Shown: piece by piece, positions 42,345 to 53,499 of the stretch
How the letters are laid out: the number at the start of each line of letters is the position of its first letter
Position numbering within the stretch: the stretch's first letter is position 1
DNA from: Larix kaempferi
Lineage: Eukaryota > Streptophyta > Pinopsida > Pinales > Pinaceae
NCBI GenBank assembly: GCA_027924585.1
Contig: BSBM01000123.1
Location: forward strand, 18,058,001-18,122,000
Reading direction: 5' to 3'
Length of the DNA stretch: 64,000 nt
Program-made: the position numbers and the translations under genes
The notes under the pieces: model-generated
Told to the model about the DNA's origin: nothing
Databases searched by the model: none
What the model saw: only the letters and a program-made list of their open reading frames with translations

Positions 42345-42497
42345 GATGAGGCGCAAGAATTTTTCAAGAAGCAACAATTAAGAGAGTTGGACATTCTGAA
42401 TGGGACAATGGCAGAAGATGGTTCCCCCATGGTTGGTTTAGTATCTTTGTTCAACAATAGTAACCTGGGAATGAAAAGGGCTAAAACGAGGGGGTAA
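42345..42497 (+). pseudogene. KH-domain (STAR/SPIN1-like) gene fragment, last exon
   Basis: After an AG at 42343-42344 an open exon reads [20 protein letters not shown], then a Ser/Pro-containing stretch, and ends [10 protein letters not shown] before the TAA at 42495. This is the conserved C-terminus of plant KH-domain proteins of the SPIN1 type ([13 protein letters not shown] and GMKRAKT in relatives). The exon itself is undamaged, but the remainder of the gene is missing. Confidence 0.8.
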
Positions 42498-44669
42498 ATA
42501 CCTTATGTATTGGCTTATACCACACTCATTTTTTTTGGATTTCCTAGTTTTTTAAGAAGAATTTCATTATTTTGTTGTTAAATCCTATCCAAGTACTCCG
42601 GTACTATAGTTTACTGTGTATATTGATAGTATTTCCAGATGTGTACCTTGATATAAAGATGTATGTTGCTGGTAGGTTAAGAGGGGTTTTAGGAACAATG
42701 GTTTTTGAGGTGTGGGTTTTACCCTTTTTCCTGTACAAATCAAATGTGTAATATTTATTACTTTTGTATTATTATATTAAGAAGGCAAAGTGCAAAAAAA
42801 TTTGTGTGATAAGCATTAGAGGAGTGGGATAGTTGATTGTGCAAATTTGGGATGATAATTTTCTTGAGAAGTATTTTTTGAACCTTAATACCTTAATATT
42901 GCATTCTCATGGGGTTGTCCAGTATGCTTCTATGATGGGAAAGGATACCAATAATGTACCCACATATTCGACCAGTTACTCTATTTAGTTGATATGCATT
43001 TTAAATAAAATGTAAGGATAATTTATCCTAGTCTATAGATTGTATGTTTAAATTTAATATTTGACTACCTCGCATAATAATTTGGTTACTTTTGTTAGGA
43101 TTGTTGTGTTCCATTTGGTGCAGACACTAAAAGGTGACTTCCAATGTGTTGGTTGGCCGGATCTGAAGTGTAAGGTAACTTACTATGTGCATTTTATTTA
43201 TGGTTTTTGGAAATTTAACATTGCTATTGGGTCCTCTTATGTGCATTTTGGTTACTTAATGGAGTTGGACCTATAGATACAAGTTAGCAAGCTTACAAAT
43301 TAAGGAGGAGGGTTGTAGTTCATATCTCGCTGGTTTTTTGTGTTTACAGCCTCTATTTTATTGATGAATTCGACACCATTTTTCCACATTTAAATGTGTT
43401 TCTCTTCATATATTTTTCTAATATTCCATGATTTCCATATGTGTTTTCTGGTCACCGGGATCAGTTTCACGATGGGTATTCCGAGTTATAATTTAAATAT
43501 TCTGTTGTATGATTTTTATATCAGATGAACACGACTTTACTGACAACTTTGGAAGCATCAACTATCAGGAGGTATTCCAACGCCTGTTTAATAGTGTACT
43601 AGAAGCAAGAACCATCACTTATGTAATGTGAAATTCATGATGACTAATACCATCCAGTCTTTATTTGTTTCATAGTTGCATAAACAGTAAATCCCTACAT
43701 TGAAAAGTTGCAAATTGATTATGTTACAAAAATGAACCTGCAAATTTATATTGACCACTAAACCGGGTGAATATTACTGGCTTTATTTGTAAAATCCTCT
43801 AAAATTTGGTGAAAAGCACTTTCAAAAAATTCATACTACTACTTTTATACATATGGCCAAATCACGTGATAAAAGTTCCATAAATTTTTATGTAAGTACC
43901 GAAACTTCTAATTTTGTACAATCTAATTTTGTACAAATGAACACGACTTTATTAATTTTGACTTTATATCTTTTGTTTCAAGTTTACAGCATTTTTTTGT
44001 TCAGTTCAATCTTCCCATTACTATGCTAAGTCTCTTAAATTGATATATTTTTTAAGGAAATTGCCTCATTTTATATTTTGTCGATAGAACAGGACTCTTC
44101 TCATAGACGTTTGGAAAATTATTATATCAAATGAACCCTAAATGTTTCACCAATGAAACTCTTGATTTTTTTTTGCCAATATGACTATTCATCCAAATCT
44201 TAGAATATTAAATTCCACACATGTGAAATGTCTCAACTAATTTGTCAACAAGCTTTGGCGTGTTTGAACTTGATTTCAAAGATCACCAATTCTTTTATGC
44301 AATCAAACTTTTAAATGTAATACTTTATTCAAATTGCCATTTCAAAACATCAAATCAAGAATTGGTTTTAAATACGTATCTAGCTTATTGTTTCGCCATT
44401 GCATCAACTCTGTTTTTAGTACTTGCTTTCAATTCTTCAAGCACTGGTGACACTGAAAGTTCTATAGTTTTGATAATCAATTTGGTGCTTATATTATTCT
44501 TCTTTTTTTCCACGCATTATGTTATTTTCAAAATTATGATACGTTGATAAATTTGCAAAAAACAAAATAAACAAAATTCTCTTTTCTAGATTAGTTATTT
44601 ACAGTTCTATTTGTAAAATAGTAAAATGATCATGTCTCTATTTTCATAAATGATTTGAAGTAAACAATT
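42498..44669. other. AT-rich spacer
   Basis: No supported gene. A 101-residue open piece at 44242-44547 has two hydrophobic stretches but no recognised family or context, and I do not call it. Confidence 0.4.
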
Positions 44670-45548
44670 ATGAATATTCCCCAAAGGAGACCTATTACTA
44701 GAACTCCTAAACCTTCTCACAAAGCAAAGAGAAAAACTTTTGAGATTACAAAAGTATCAGACAATGATCCGAAGAAATGGCAGAGGTTTATGTCCCTATT
44801 ATTCAACTTGTTAAAGTTGATATTGAATCTGTGAAACCATAATTTAAAGACATTGATGCATCCATAGGTCATCAAATTAGTTTTCCTTCTCGGGGAGAGT
44901 TTTTTAGGATATTTAAAGAGGGAGAATAGCATGAGGTTTTTCCTCCCAATGATCGATCCATGAGGAACATTGATGACCATGTTTTTCCTAATACTAGAAA
45001 GTCTTATTTACATATTGTTGCTGCCAAGACCCCTATTTTGTCTTGTTCAAATGTTCTTGAGTGGATTATACAACATGCTAATCCTAAAACTAAGTTTGTT
45101 CTTAATGATGAAGGGAAGTGCATTGCATCATTTCATCCTTCAAAATTTGAAAAGTATTGATAAGCTTTACGAGGCTGATGTGCATTTAACTAATGAATGG
45201 GTAGAGAAATTTTACAAAATGCATGATGTTAAGAGAATTCTTGTTGGATGGTGTATTGAGGATAAAATATTCATGTCAAAAAATGATGATTTATACTTGA
45301 TCATAAATTTGGGATTCTCTTATGTTTATGTAATGAAAATTATATGTAGGTTGTATGGACAACATGATTATATCCACTTCAAAGATGCTTGTGTGCCAAT
45401 TTTCCGTACCATCATTACATCAGGATCAATGTTTAATTGGAATAGTGTATTATCGTTTGCTCTCCAAAAATCCATTGAGAATGCACAAAAGAAGAGGAAA
45501 AGGATATGTAAAATCTCATTGCTTAAAAATTTAAAACAATCACAGTAA
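44670..45548 (+). pseudogene. orphan retroelement-associated ORF, copy 3 (family of unknown function)
   Basis: An ATG at 44670 opens a basic N-terminus (QRRPITRTPKPSHKAKRKTF). After frame changes the protein continues through 44960-45160 (NTRKSYLHIVAAKTPILSCS, LEWIIQHANPKTKFVLNDEG, CIASFHPSKF). It then runs on to 45548 (EADVHLTNEWVEKFYKMHDV, GWCIEDKIF, IICRLYGQHDYIHFKDACVP, MFNWNSVLSFALQKSIENAQ, basic tail). Two blocks align with the minus-strand frame at 6413-7837. No retroelement pol or LTR flanks this copy, so it may be a solo remnant. It is probably around 250 residues when intact. The function is unknown. Confidence 0.55.
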
Positions 45549-45932
45549 CCAATATTTTATCATAAAATTAGCTTTAATTAAATTATATACAAATATATAT
45601 TTGTGCTGCGCTCATTTGGAATGAAGCGTGTTGCACGACATCAAGGTTGTCTAGAATTAGTCCTCTCCAGGAGTTGTCTGTATTCTCTCCTCGACGGCAT
45701 AAAACTGTATGAATATTCCATACTCCACTGTATGAATTTTCCATACTCTGCATCCCAGAGTCCACTTACTGATAAAACGCTGCTTTTCTTTGATAATTAC
45801 CGCGCTCACGAAGTCGAAAAACAGCTCAACTCTCAGTCCGGGCGGTCAAAATCTAAGTTTATACATTAAATATGTACACGAACAAAAAGCCAGTCTTGCT
45901 GATGTCGATGACGCACAACGTAGACTGGTTAT
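45549..45932. other. spacer 3' of the kinase gene
   Basis: Likely the 3' untranslated and intergenic region of the kinase. A short duplication 'tgtatgaat(a/t)ttccatactc' is at about 45707-45748. No gene was seen. Confidence 0.4.
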
Positions 45933-47036
45933 TCAGAGGCGGGATTGTGTCTGCGCGTGACTGGAGATCCAACCATGTTCTGCAACCATTGCCCATCAAA
46001 CATTTATCAGTCTTCCAATTTTACATATTCATTTAATCAAATCTTTGTACATGTAATCTGTAAGATGTATGAAATCAGAATGAATGAATGAAGTTAACAG
46101 GTAGAGAAGAGGGAATACCTAGGACTTGCTGTGCGCTGAGTCTCTTGCTTACGTCTCTGCAGAGCATCCTGCGTATCAAGTCCTTTGCAGAGTGAGATAT
46201 TGAAAGCCACGGATCACTTGGAAAGCGAAGCCGCCCATAGAGAACTGCCTCAAATATCTCCTGCGGCGTCTCTCCCACAAAAGGGGCAGCTCCACTGAGC
46301 ATAATGTACAGGATCACCCCTGCGCTCCACACATCCACTTTCTCACTGTAATCCTTCCCTCCCAGCACCTCCGGTGCCACGTAATACGGAGTACCCACGA
46401 TTCCTTGCATTGATCCTTGCCCTGTATACATTAATGTCAGAATTTTAACCATGGGATTCTTCGATGTATGCCCAAAAAATTTATAGACTTGTATGACAGA
46501 GGAAGGGGACAATCAAAATTTAGCATACCTGGAGAGAAAAAGGAGGCCTGCCCAAAGTCTGCAAGCTTGATTTGAGAGAGGGAATTTGAATTACTGGCGA
46601 AGAGAATGTTGTCAGGTTTTATATCTCGGTGGGCGATTCCCAGAGAGTGGCAGTAACTGATGGCCTCCATGAGCTTTTGCAGGATGGTAGCGGCCTCCTC
46701 TTCTGAGAAGGGAACTCTATTTTCCCTGCCGGCGATTCTGTCGAAGAGATCTCCGCCTGAGCACATCTCCATGACGAGATGGACAAAGTCATGATCCTCG
46801 TAAGCCTCATGGAAGGCAACCACAGCGGGGTGACCTGAGACATACTGCATCATCTTAATTTCATTGTCGAGGCATTCTCTGTCGATGGGATCGTGCAGGA
46901 GATCTGCTTTTCTGATGGTTTTGCAGGCAGTCTGTTGGCCATTTCGCTCATTCAAACATCTCCTGATGACTCCGAATCTGCCCCTGCCGATAACTTCCTC
47001 TTGCAATTGGTAGTTCTGAAGGAGGGCATCCGTCAT
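45933..47036 (-). CDS. PPCK: PEP-carboxylase-kinase-like Ser/Thr kinase (CDPK superfamily without EF-hands), three exons
   Basis: Family members phosphorylate PEP carboxylase in the cytosol and are controlled mainly by transcription. Exons on the minus strand are 47036-46529, 46421-46119 and 45979-45933, all with GT/AG borders and matching phases. They give 285 residues, the usual size for PEPC kinase. Visible are the Gly loop GRGRFG (17-22), ACKTI with the ATP-binding Lys39, HRDIKPDN (136-143) and DFG (160-162). In exon 2 come GIVGTPYYVAPEVL, VDVWSAGVILY and the subdomain XI Arg region (SKRLSAQQVL). The protein stops 14 residues into exon 3 (HGWISS...), with no autoinhibitory or EF-hand region, which separates it from CDPKs. 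No lesion was found. The start was chosen because it lies at the usual distance before the Gly loop. Substrate identity is inferred. Confidence 0.85.
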
Positions 47037-48979
47037 TGCTCGTCGCCTCTAGTCTTTGAAATTTGGGTAGAGGAATCAAATGAAAACAGGCACCGGCTGT
47101 GGGAGTGTCGCGGGTATGAGTTTGGTATTGGTAGAATTGAGTTTGCCATGAATTTAAAGGAAATGGAAGGAGGCGGCAGGCATCATGGCATGTGTCACAA
47201 ATGGAGTGAAATTTCAACGGTCTTAAACGGCAGGGTATCGCCGGAATCTTTGATTGGAATATCCATTTATGGCATTAGTTTAATAATTCAAGTAACGACA
47301 ATATTGACTTCGGTTTTAATATCCATTTTGTATGTATCTGGTTATAAAAATAACTCGGAATACATCTTTGAATATTTACTGCCCAAAAAATATAATTACT
47401 TGGATTGATAAGCATATCTTTTATCCTACTTTTGAGTGGCATCTACTAGTAAAAGTTTTTGCTTAAAATTACTTTGAGAACTATTCATTAATATATAAAA
47501 TTACTTTGAGAACTATTCATTTATTTATATATATATATATATATATAATATTATAAATTCATTTTAAAACAGATCTATCAAGTTCAGAGAGATTAATTTT
47601 TTTGAAATAATAGTTTTTATATATATATTATAGATTCATTTTAAAAGAGATTTATCAAATTTAGAGAGATTTCAAATTTTTTGAAATAAAAATATTTCAT
47701 CAATGTTTACACTCTCAACAATATTCAAATATCTAATACAATATTTATGATTTTAATTTATCTAATTTGTGATATATATTTGCACATGTTTTAAATTTAA
47801 TTTAAGTTACATTTTATTTTTATAATGTTTTTTTTTAAATAGATATATGTGAGCTCCACCACTAAAGGAATGAGTTACACATCCACCTATTACATATTAA
47901 TTTGAGTAGACATTTTATTTTTATAATATTTTATTATTTTTTCAAAACTACATAAAAGAATACTCATGGGCTCTAGAATGCTCTTGTTGACTTATTTATT
48001 TTTTTATGGTTAATATACTACTTCAATTATAAATAAATAAAATGTTATTAAAAAACTACTTTATTATAAACATTGAAAAATTATTAAAACCATATTTGGC
48101 ATAGTTGTTTTTATAAGGAGTGTTCTAAATATTCTATATTTGGGTTTGATTTGTTTCGATTTGAGGTTGGAAATCTTTAGAAAAACTTAGGATCACATAT
48201 ATTAGTTGTGAAAATTGCATAATATAAGTATTATAAGGGTATTTAAGGGTGTTGAATACATTTATACATTCAAAAACAAATAAGCTACTCTGTATATTAA
48301 AATAAAAATATATAAAATTAATCACTTAAAAATCAAAAAATCACATAAGACAGTTTATTTATAAATTTTTATTAAATCTTTTTTCTTTTTTATTTTTATT
48401 TTTAAAAACAAAGTTTATGTCACATCAAGAATCTTTTTAACTAATTAAAAAATAAATTCATTTTAATTTTTAATTTTTATTTATATTTTAAAATTGCAAA
48501 ATGAGAATTTAGAAAGTTCCATATTAAATTTTATTATGTTTTATTTTGTATTTTAAAAACAAATTGTATTTCCTCTTAATAATGTTTGTAACTAATAAAA
48601 GAAGAATTAGTGAATTTTATAAATTTTGAAAGTTATTTTTAACTAAAAAATCAACTTAATAAATTGTTTTCTAAACATTGAAAAGCTTTGCAAAATTTAT
48701 AACATGCACTCTATTACAAATGGATTTTAACTTGCAAATGTAAAATATAAATATAAGGATTATATCAATTTCTTAAAATATAAAAAAGATTTTAAGTTGG
48801 GGCACAAACTTATTGGAATTGTCTTAATGATGAGAATAAATGTTGGTAAGGATTAGGGATGCATATGGTAACTCTAAGCCATAGAAGTTCTATCTAGAAT
48901 ACATGTTGATAAGTTTTAGGGATGCTTATAGTACTTCTAAGTTTATTTTCAAAAAAAAAATTGATTTGTTAAGTAATGA
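47037..48979. other. kinase upstream region and AT-rich spacer with short repeats
   Basis: The first few hundred bases would hold the kinase 5' leader and promoter; I could not pick a convincing TATA box. Further right are a direct duplication of 'aaaattactttgagaactattcatt' (about 47465 and 47497) and an AT microsatellite (about 47526-47546). Two diverged copies of a 65-base unit lie at about 47550-47612 and 47626-47690. No gene was seen. Confidence 0.5.
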
Positions 48980-49422
48980 TGGTGAACCCATTTCATTTTA
49001 GAAAGCTAGAGAATCCAAGAAAAAAGATAAATGGAGGAAATCTATGGACAAATAAATGAAAGCACTACTTACACAAGATGAAATGTGGGAATGTGTGGAT
49101 GTCCCACTAGGATGAAAGGTTGGTGGAAACAAGTGGGTCTCTAAAGTAAAGAAGAACAATGTTGGGGTGTTGGAACATTATAAATCCCACATGGTGGAAT
49201 AAGGTTATGTGCAGAAATAAAATTTTCTATCCAGTTGTGAGGCTAACTATTGTAATATTTTTACTTGCACGTGTAACAATTGGATGTAAAAAAAAATTCC
49301 TACATGGTAATCTTGAGGAAGAAATCGATATGGATCAACCTTAGGGATATAAAGAAAGATGCAAAGAGTATTTAGTTTTCAAAATCAAGAAATACTAGTA
49401 TGGATTGAAATAGGAACCAAGG
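48980..49422 (+). pseudogene. outer Copia element, N-terminal reverse transcriptase part (left of the insertion)
   Basis: Decayed text reads ALLTQDEMWECVDVPLG, GGNKWVSKVKK and FLHGNLEEEIDMDQP-like pieces, typical of the Copia RT N-terminus, with many stops. It breaks at the CAAGG target site of the inner Copia element and resumes at 55435 on the other side. The element's 5' LTR, gag and integrase are not present upstream. Confidence 0.8.
49418..49422 (+). repeat. target-site duplication CAAGG, left
   Basis: Repeated at 55435-55439, flanking the inner Copia element. Confidence 0.92.
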
Positions 49423-50011
49423 TGTTAATGTTTGCACTTTAATTCAATATTATCTAGGATCGTTAACTAAAAGAATAACAAGCACATCAAAACACAATAG
49501 ACACAATAGTTTTCCTCGTGGAAACCATAAAGGAGAAAACCCCGCAACTTTTTCAAAGATAGATTTGTCACTAGTACAATATCAAGCCAAAAATGGAAGA
49601 CCCAAAATATGTCTTCTGCAACTCTTTCTCTTTCTCCTCCAGCAAACTTGTCTTCTCTCCCTTGTTATGCGAACTTGTGTGAGTGAGTAGTGTGTCAAAA
49701 TGAGAGAGAAAGGATCTCTATTTATACTTTACTTTTGACTTGACGTTTGACCTAACTAGGCCGGCCTCACTAAAACTGACTGCGCCGACTTCTCTAGGGA
49801 GACTCAACAAACCCTTTTACATTTGACTCTAGGGGATCTATTTCCCGACTTACAATGGAGGTTTTACCTCAATGGATTTGCATGACCAAACATAATAATG
49901 ACATCCCCGACCGGAGGAAAAACATCTCCATCGGAGGTACAAATAAAATACAATAATAATATCAATATAAAATACAAGTGAATATCTTCTGAAATTACAG
50001 TTACATCAACA
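49423..50011 (-). repeat. 3' LTR of the inner Copia element
   Basis: 589 bases, TGTTAATG...ATCAACA, paired with 54845-55434. Confidence 0.93.
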
Positions 50012-50025
50012 CTCCCTCTTAACTA
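50012..50025 (-). promoter_or_regulatory. polypurine tract of the inner Copia element
   Basis: The minus strand reads TAGTTAAGAGGGAG and abuts the 3' LTR. Confidence 0.85.
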
Positions 50026-50429
50026 GGAAGGTATTCTCTCGTCACAGTCATCATCACCCTAGACATAATTTTGGACAACATCATCATCGCTGGATCATCT
50101 TCAATGTTGGAACATCATCATCAACACTAGATCATCACCGTCGCTACTGCAGCAATCTTCATTCTGTTGATCAAATTAGTGACATCTATCGAATCAATGC
50201 TTCATAGGAAGTTCTACAGAGCCAGCCCTTTTTCATGTTGGATGTAGGCCTAGCCCTCATGTAGGTCTTCATCATCTCCACGAGCGAGTCATCAAGTAGG
50301 TACAACCTAGGACCACACATTACATTGCTACAACAACCACCTGTGTCTCCTACTATCACCTCATCGTATCCAAATCATCTCATCATCACACGGAGCATAG
50401 CCCAGATGCACATCTCATGTCCAAAAGAC

Positions 50430-50820
50430 CACCTCTGTCTCCCACCCAGTGGGTACATCCCAGGAGCACCCTAGGTGCATTACGTCTCTCAACAGTCAGG
50501 CCGCATCTACCAGCATGGGAGGACAATTAAGATCACCCCATGTGCATTACGTCCCAAGGACCACCTACGCCTTCCACCATGTGAGATCCTGCCTAGGTGC
50601 ACACATAGTGTCTTATGACCGGTGGACCTCTCAGCTTATCCAGTGTGGGAGGACAATCAGGAGCATCCCAGATGCATTACGTCCCAAGGCCCACCTACGC
50701 CTACCACCATACGATAACCAACCCTTAAATATACCAACATGGGAGGACAATCAGGAGCACCCCAGGTGCATTACGTCCCAAGGAGCACCTACGCCTACCA
50801 CCATGCGAGAACGGATCTAA
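50430..50820 (-). repeat. variable-length minisatellite in the 3' untranslated part of the inner Copia element
   Basis: On the plus strand 'gggaggacaatcaggagcac', 'ggtgcattacgtcccaagg' and 'cacctacgcctaccaccat' recur in order. Units start near 50516, 50646 and 50741, with a partial unit from about 50450. Spacing varies from 95 to 130 bases. Confidence 0.85.
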
Positions 50821-50869
50821 TGCATCTGCATCTTTCGGTCTCATCACTCCCTATTGGGATATCTGGAGA

Positions 50870-52345
50870 ACACCAAGCTTCTCTCTAAAGTACTCAAACT
50901 TCACTCTAGATAATGGCTTGTTCAACACATCGACCATTTGATCGTCTATCACCACATACTAGAGCTTCACTGCTCATCTCTACACCATATCCCTGATATA
51001 GTGGTACTTGATATCAATGTGCTTCAACTTGTCATGGAACACCGGGTTCTTGGACAACTTCATGCAACTTTGGTTGTCACAGAAGATACAAGTCACCTCT
51101 AACTGGATATCAAACAAATTTGACAATAGCTTCCTCGGCCATACTGCCTCACAACTAGCTGGATAAGTTGCAACATACTCTCCTTCGGCTGTACTCATTT
51201 CCACGCATGATTGCTTCCTTCTAAACCAGGATATCATACTGGATCCCATACTGAAGCAGCATCCTGAAGTGCTCTTCCTATCTGCAACACTGCCTGCCTA
51301 GTCCGAATCAACATAACCCTACAGGTTAATCTTCTGATTCGCCTCATACTTGCTCCCATAGTCAACTGTACCCTTCAGGTACCTCAATACATGCTTTGCA
51401 GCAATCAGGTGAACATGTCTCGGATCCATCAGGAACTTGATCAGGGTGTTCATAGCAAAGCATATGTCTGGTATCATGTTTGTCAAATACATCAACGAAC
51501 CAATCATCTCACGGTACATCATGGAATCAACTGACTTTGATGAAGCATCACACAGTAGCTTCAAGTTCAATGCCATGGGTGTGGCCATAGCCTTGCAGTC
51601 CATCATTCCGAACCTCTTTAGAATCTCCACTGCATACTCCCCTTGTCCAAGGAAGATTCAATTTGCACTCTACCACACCTCCATGCCTAAGAAATAATGC
51701 ATCATACCCAGTTCCTTCATCTCGAACTCTGTGGAAATCCTCCTCTTTACATCTGCAATGAGCTCATCCTCACATGTCAGAAACAGGTCATCTACATATA
51801 ACAAAAGTATCACTGGACTTCCATCTTCAACCTTAAAGTAAAGGTTGGAATCCGCTTTACTCTTGGTAAATCCTAAGCTCGTCAGGAAGTTGTCCATCCT
51901 ACTGTACCACATCCTGGGTGCCTACTTCAATCCGTACAATGCTTTCTTCAATTTGCACACATGAGTCTTCATGTCATGTGTCTCAAATCCCAGTGACTGC
52001 TCCACATACACTTCCTCTTCTACTACACCATTCAAGAATGTTGTCTTGACGTCCATCTTGTGTACCTTCCATTTCATTACTGCAGCCAATGCCAATATAG
52101 ATCTGATGGAAGTGTATCTCCCTACAGGTGCAAATGTCTCCTCATAGTCTATGCCTTATTTCTGGGAGAAGCCACGTGCCACAAATATTGCCTTGTGTTT
52201 CTTAATGCTACCATCTGCATCATGCTTGATCTTGTAGATCCACTTTGAAGTCACAACAGACTTCCCTTATGGTCTCGGAACTATCTCCCAGACATCATGC
52301 TTCATAATTGACAGGTACTCCTCGATCATGGCATCCTTCCATTCT
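50870..52345 (-). pseudogene. Copia reverse transcriptase and RNase H of the inner element
   Basis: Read on the minus strand from 52345: the RT N-part (EEWKDAMIEEYLSIMKHDVW), DVKTTFLNGVVEEEVYVEQ, LKKALYGLK, then SNLYFKVEDGSPVILLLYVD with an intact YVDD (51670-51912). Next is the stretch at 51319-51630 ending YLKGTVDYGSKYE. RNase H follows at 50980-51249 (DRKSTSGCCFS, STAEGEYVA, CIFCDNQSCMKLSKNPVFHD). At least five in-frame stops interrupt it. Confidence 0.92.
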
Positions 52346-53499
52346 TTCTTCGTGTTGCTTCTTCGTAGTTGGAAGGTTCTTTATCAATGATGTCACATAG
52401 TAGGGCCACATAGTTGGAGTATGGTCTAGGTCTTTTGCTTTCTGTATGCATCCCATCTGGAGCACCATCCTTCTCTGCATCTTGTATTGCTTCTCGTGCT
52501 CATGCTGGTCTTCTCTTGTGGGAGTTCTTTTCACGAGGTGGATATACAGGTTCTTGTGGTTCTTCCATGTCATGGTATTCATGATATTCTGGAATCACTT
52601 ATTCCATCATTGTGTCTCTGGTGCTGGGAACTTCAGTTTATTCATTTTGACTTCTTGAATGTTATAGTTGAATCATCATCACTTGTTCTTCGAAACAAGT
52701 CTCTCTTGTAGGTGATGGTACATCTTTCCTACAAGTCAATTTAGTTGTGTGTTTAGAAACATTTCATAATTTTCAAAACAAATTCTTATGCATAGGTCAC
52801 ACAGTCATGAAACTATCTTAGCCAATGCTTCAACACAACATTCATTCATATCCTGCATTCATACAATAACTTTCTAGATGCCTTCCATCTCTACCAAAAC
52901 ACTGTTAAGAGTGTGCACTACTCCCAAGATGTCAGCAAAGAGGTTTCATTCTAGATAAGTAGAAATGGAATGTTGTACAGTACCATAGGCCACTTACCCA
53001 TCACATGCATATTAGTAGTGTACAATTCATCATGTAAACATTCTAACATGCATAATACACATCCTAAATCTAGGAACATAAGTATGTACACCACTGAACA
53101 ATATCATTATTAGATATACAAGAAATTAAATACTTAACTTTGTTTGGTTGTTGGGTGGACTCCCTCTTGATATATGCTTCCTTGCAGGAACTACTGGAGT
53201 CTCTGACATTTTGTTCTTCTTCATCGTCTGATTCTGAGGTCCTATGCATTTCTTGCTTATGAGCGGAAATGTTGAGCAACTATTCTACACTCGTTATTTG
53301 TATTGGAGTAGACTTTTTGTGTCCCCAATGCTGAAATGGATGAGAGGCTTCCATAGAGCATCAATCTTTTTTTTTCCCGTAATCCAACTCTATAGTAGCT
53401 TCTCCTATTCCTTTCATGTAATACTGAAAGTCATCTCTTGCTTCACCTTATGAGGTGGAACCTACTGAATGAACCCTTGTAACTGATTACCTTCATTTA
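52346..53499 (-). other. segment of the inner Copia element where protease and integrase are expected
   Basis: About 1.15 kb between gag and RT. I cannot find the DSGAS protease motif or integrase motifs. One acidic open piece at complement 53070-53279 is unassigned. The protease-integrase segment was probably lost and replaced or deeply eroded. Confidence 0.5.

Noticed and set aside
44242-44547. 101-codon frame with two hydrophobic stretches
   Set aside because: AT-rich DNA readily gives hydrophobic chance frames; no family, start context or neighbour supports it.
46075-47036. calling the kinase a CDPK
   Set aside because: The protein ends right after subdomain XI, with no autoinhibitory junction or EF-hands in exon 3 or nearby.
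46893-47408. 171-codon plus-strand frame over the kinase start
   Set aside because: It is antisense to kinase exon 1 and its upstream region; the kinase motifs decide the strand.
48781-48980. 5' LTR of the outer Copia element
   Set aside because: No TGTTAGGAGG-type sequence matching the 3' LTR at 56556 was found upstream, so the element is taken as 5'-truncated.
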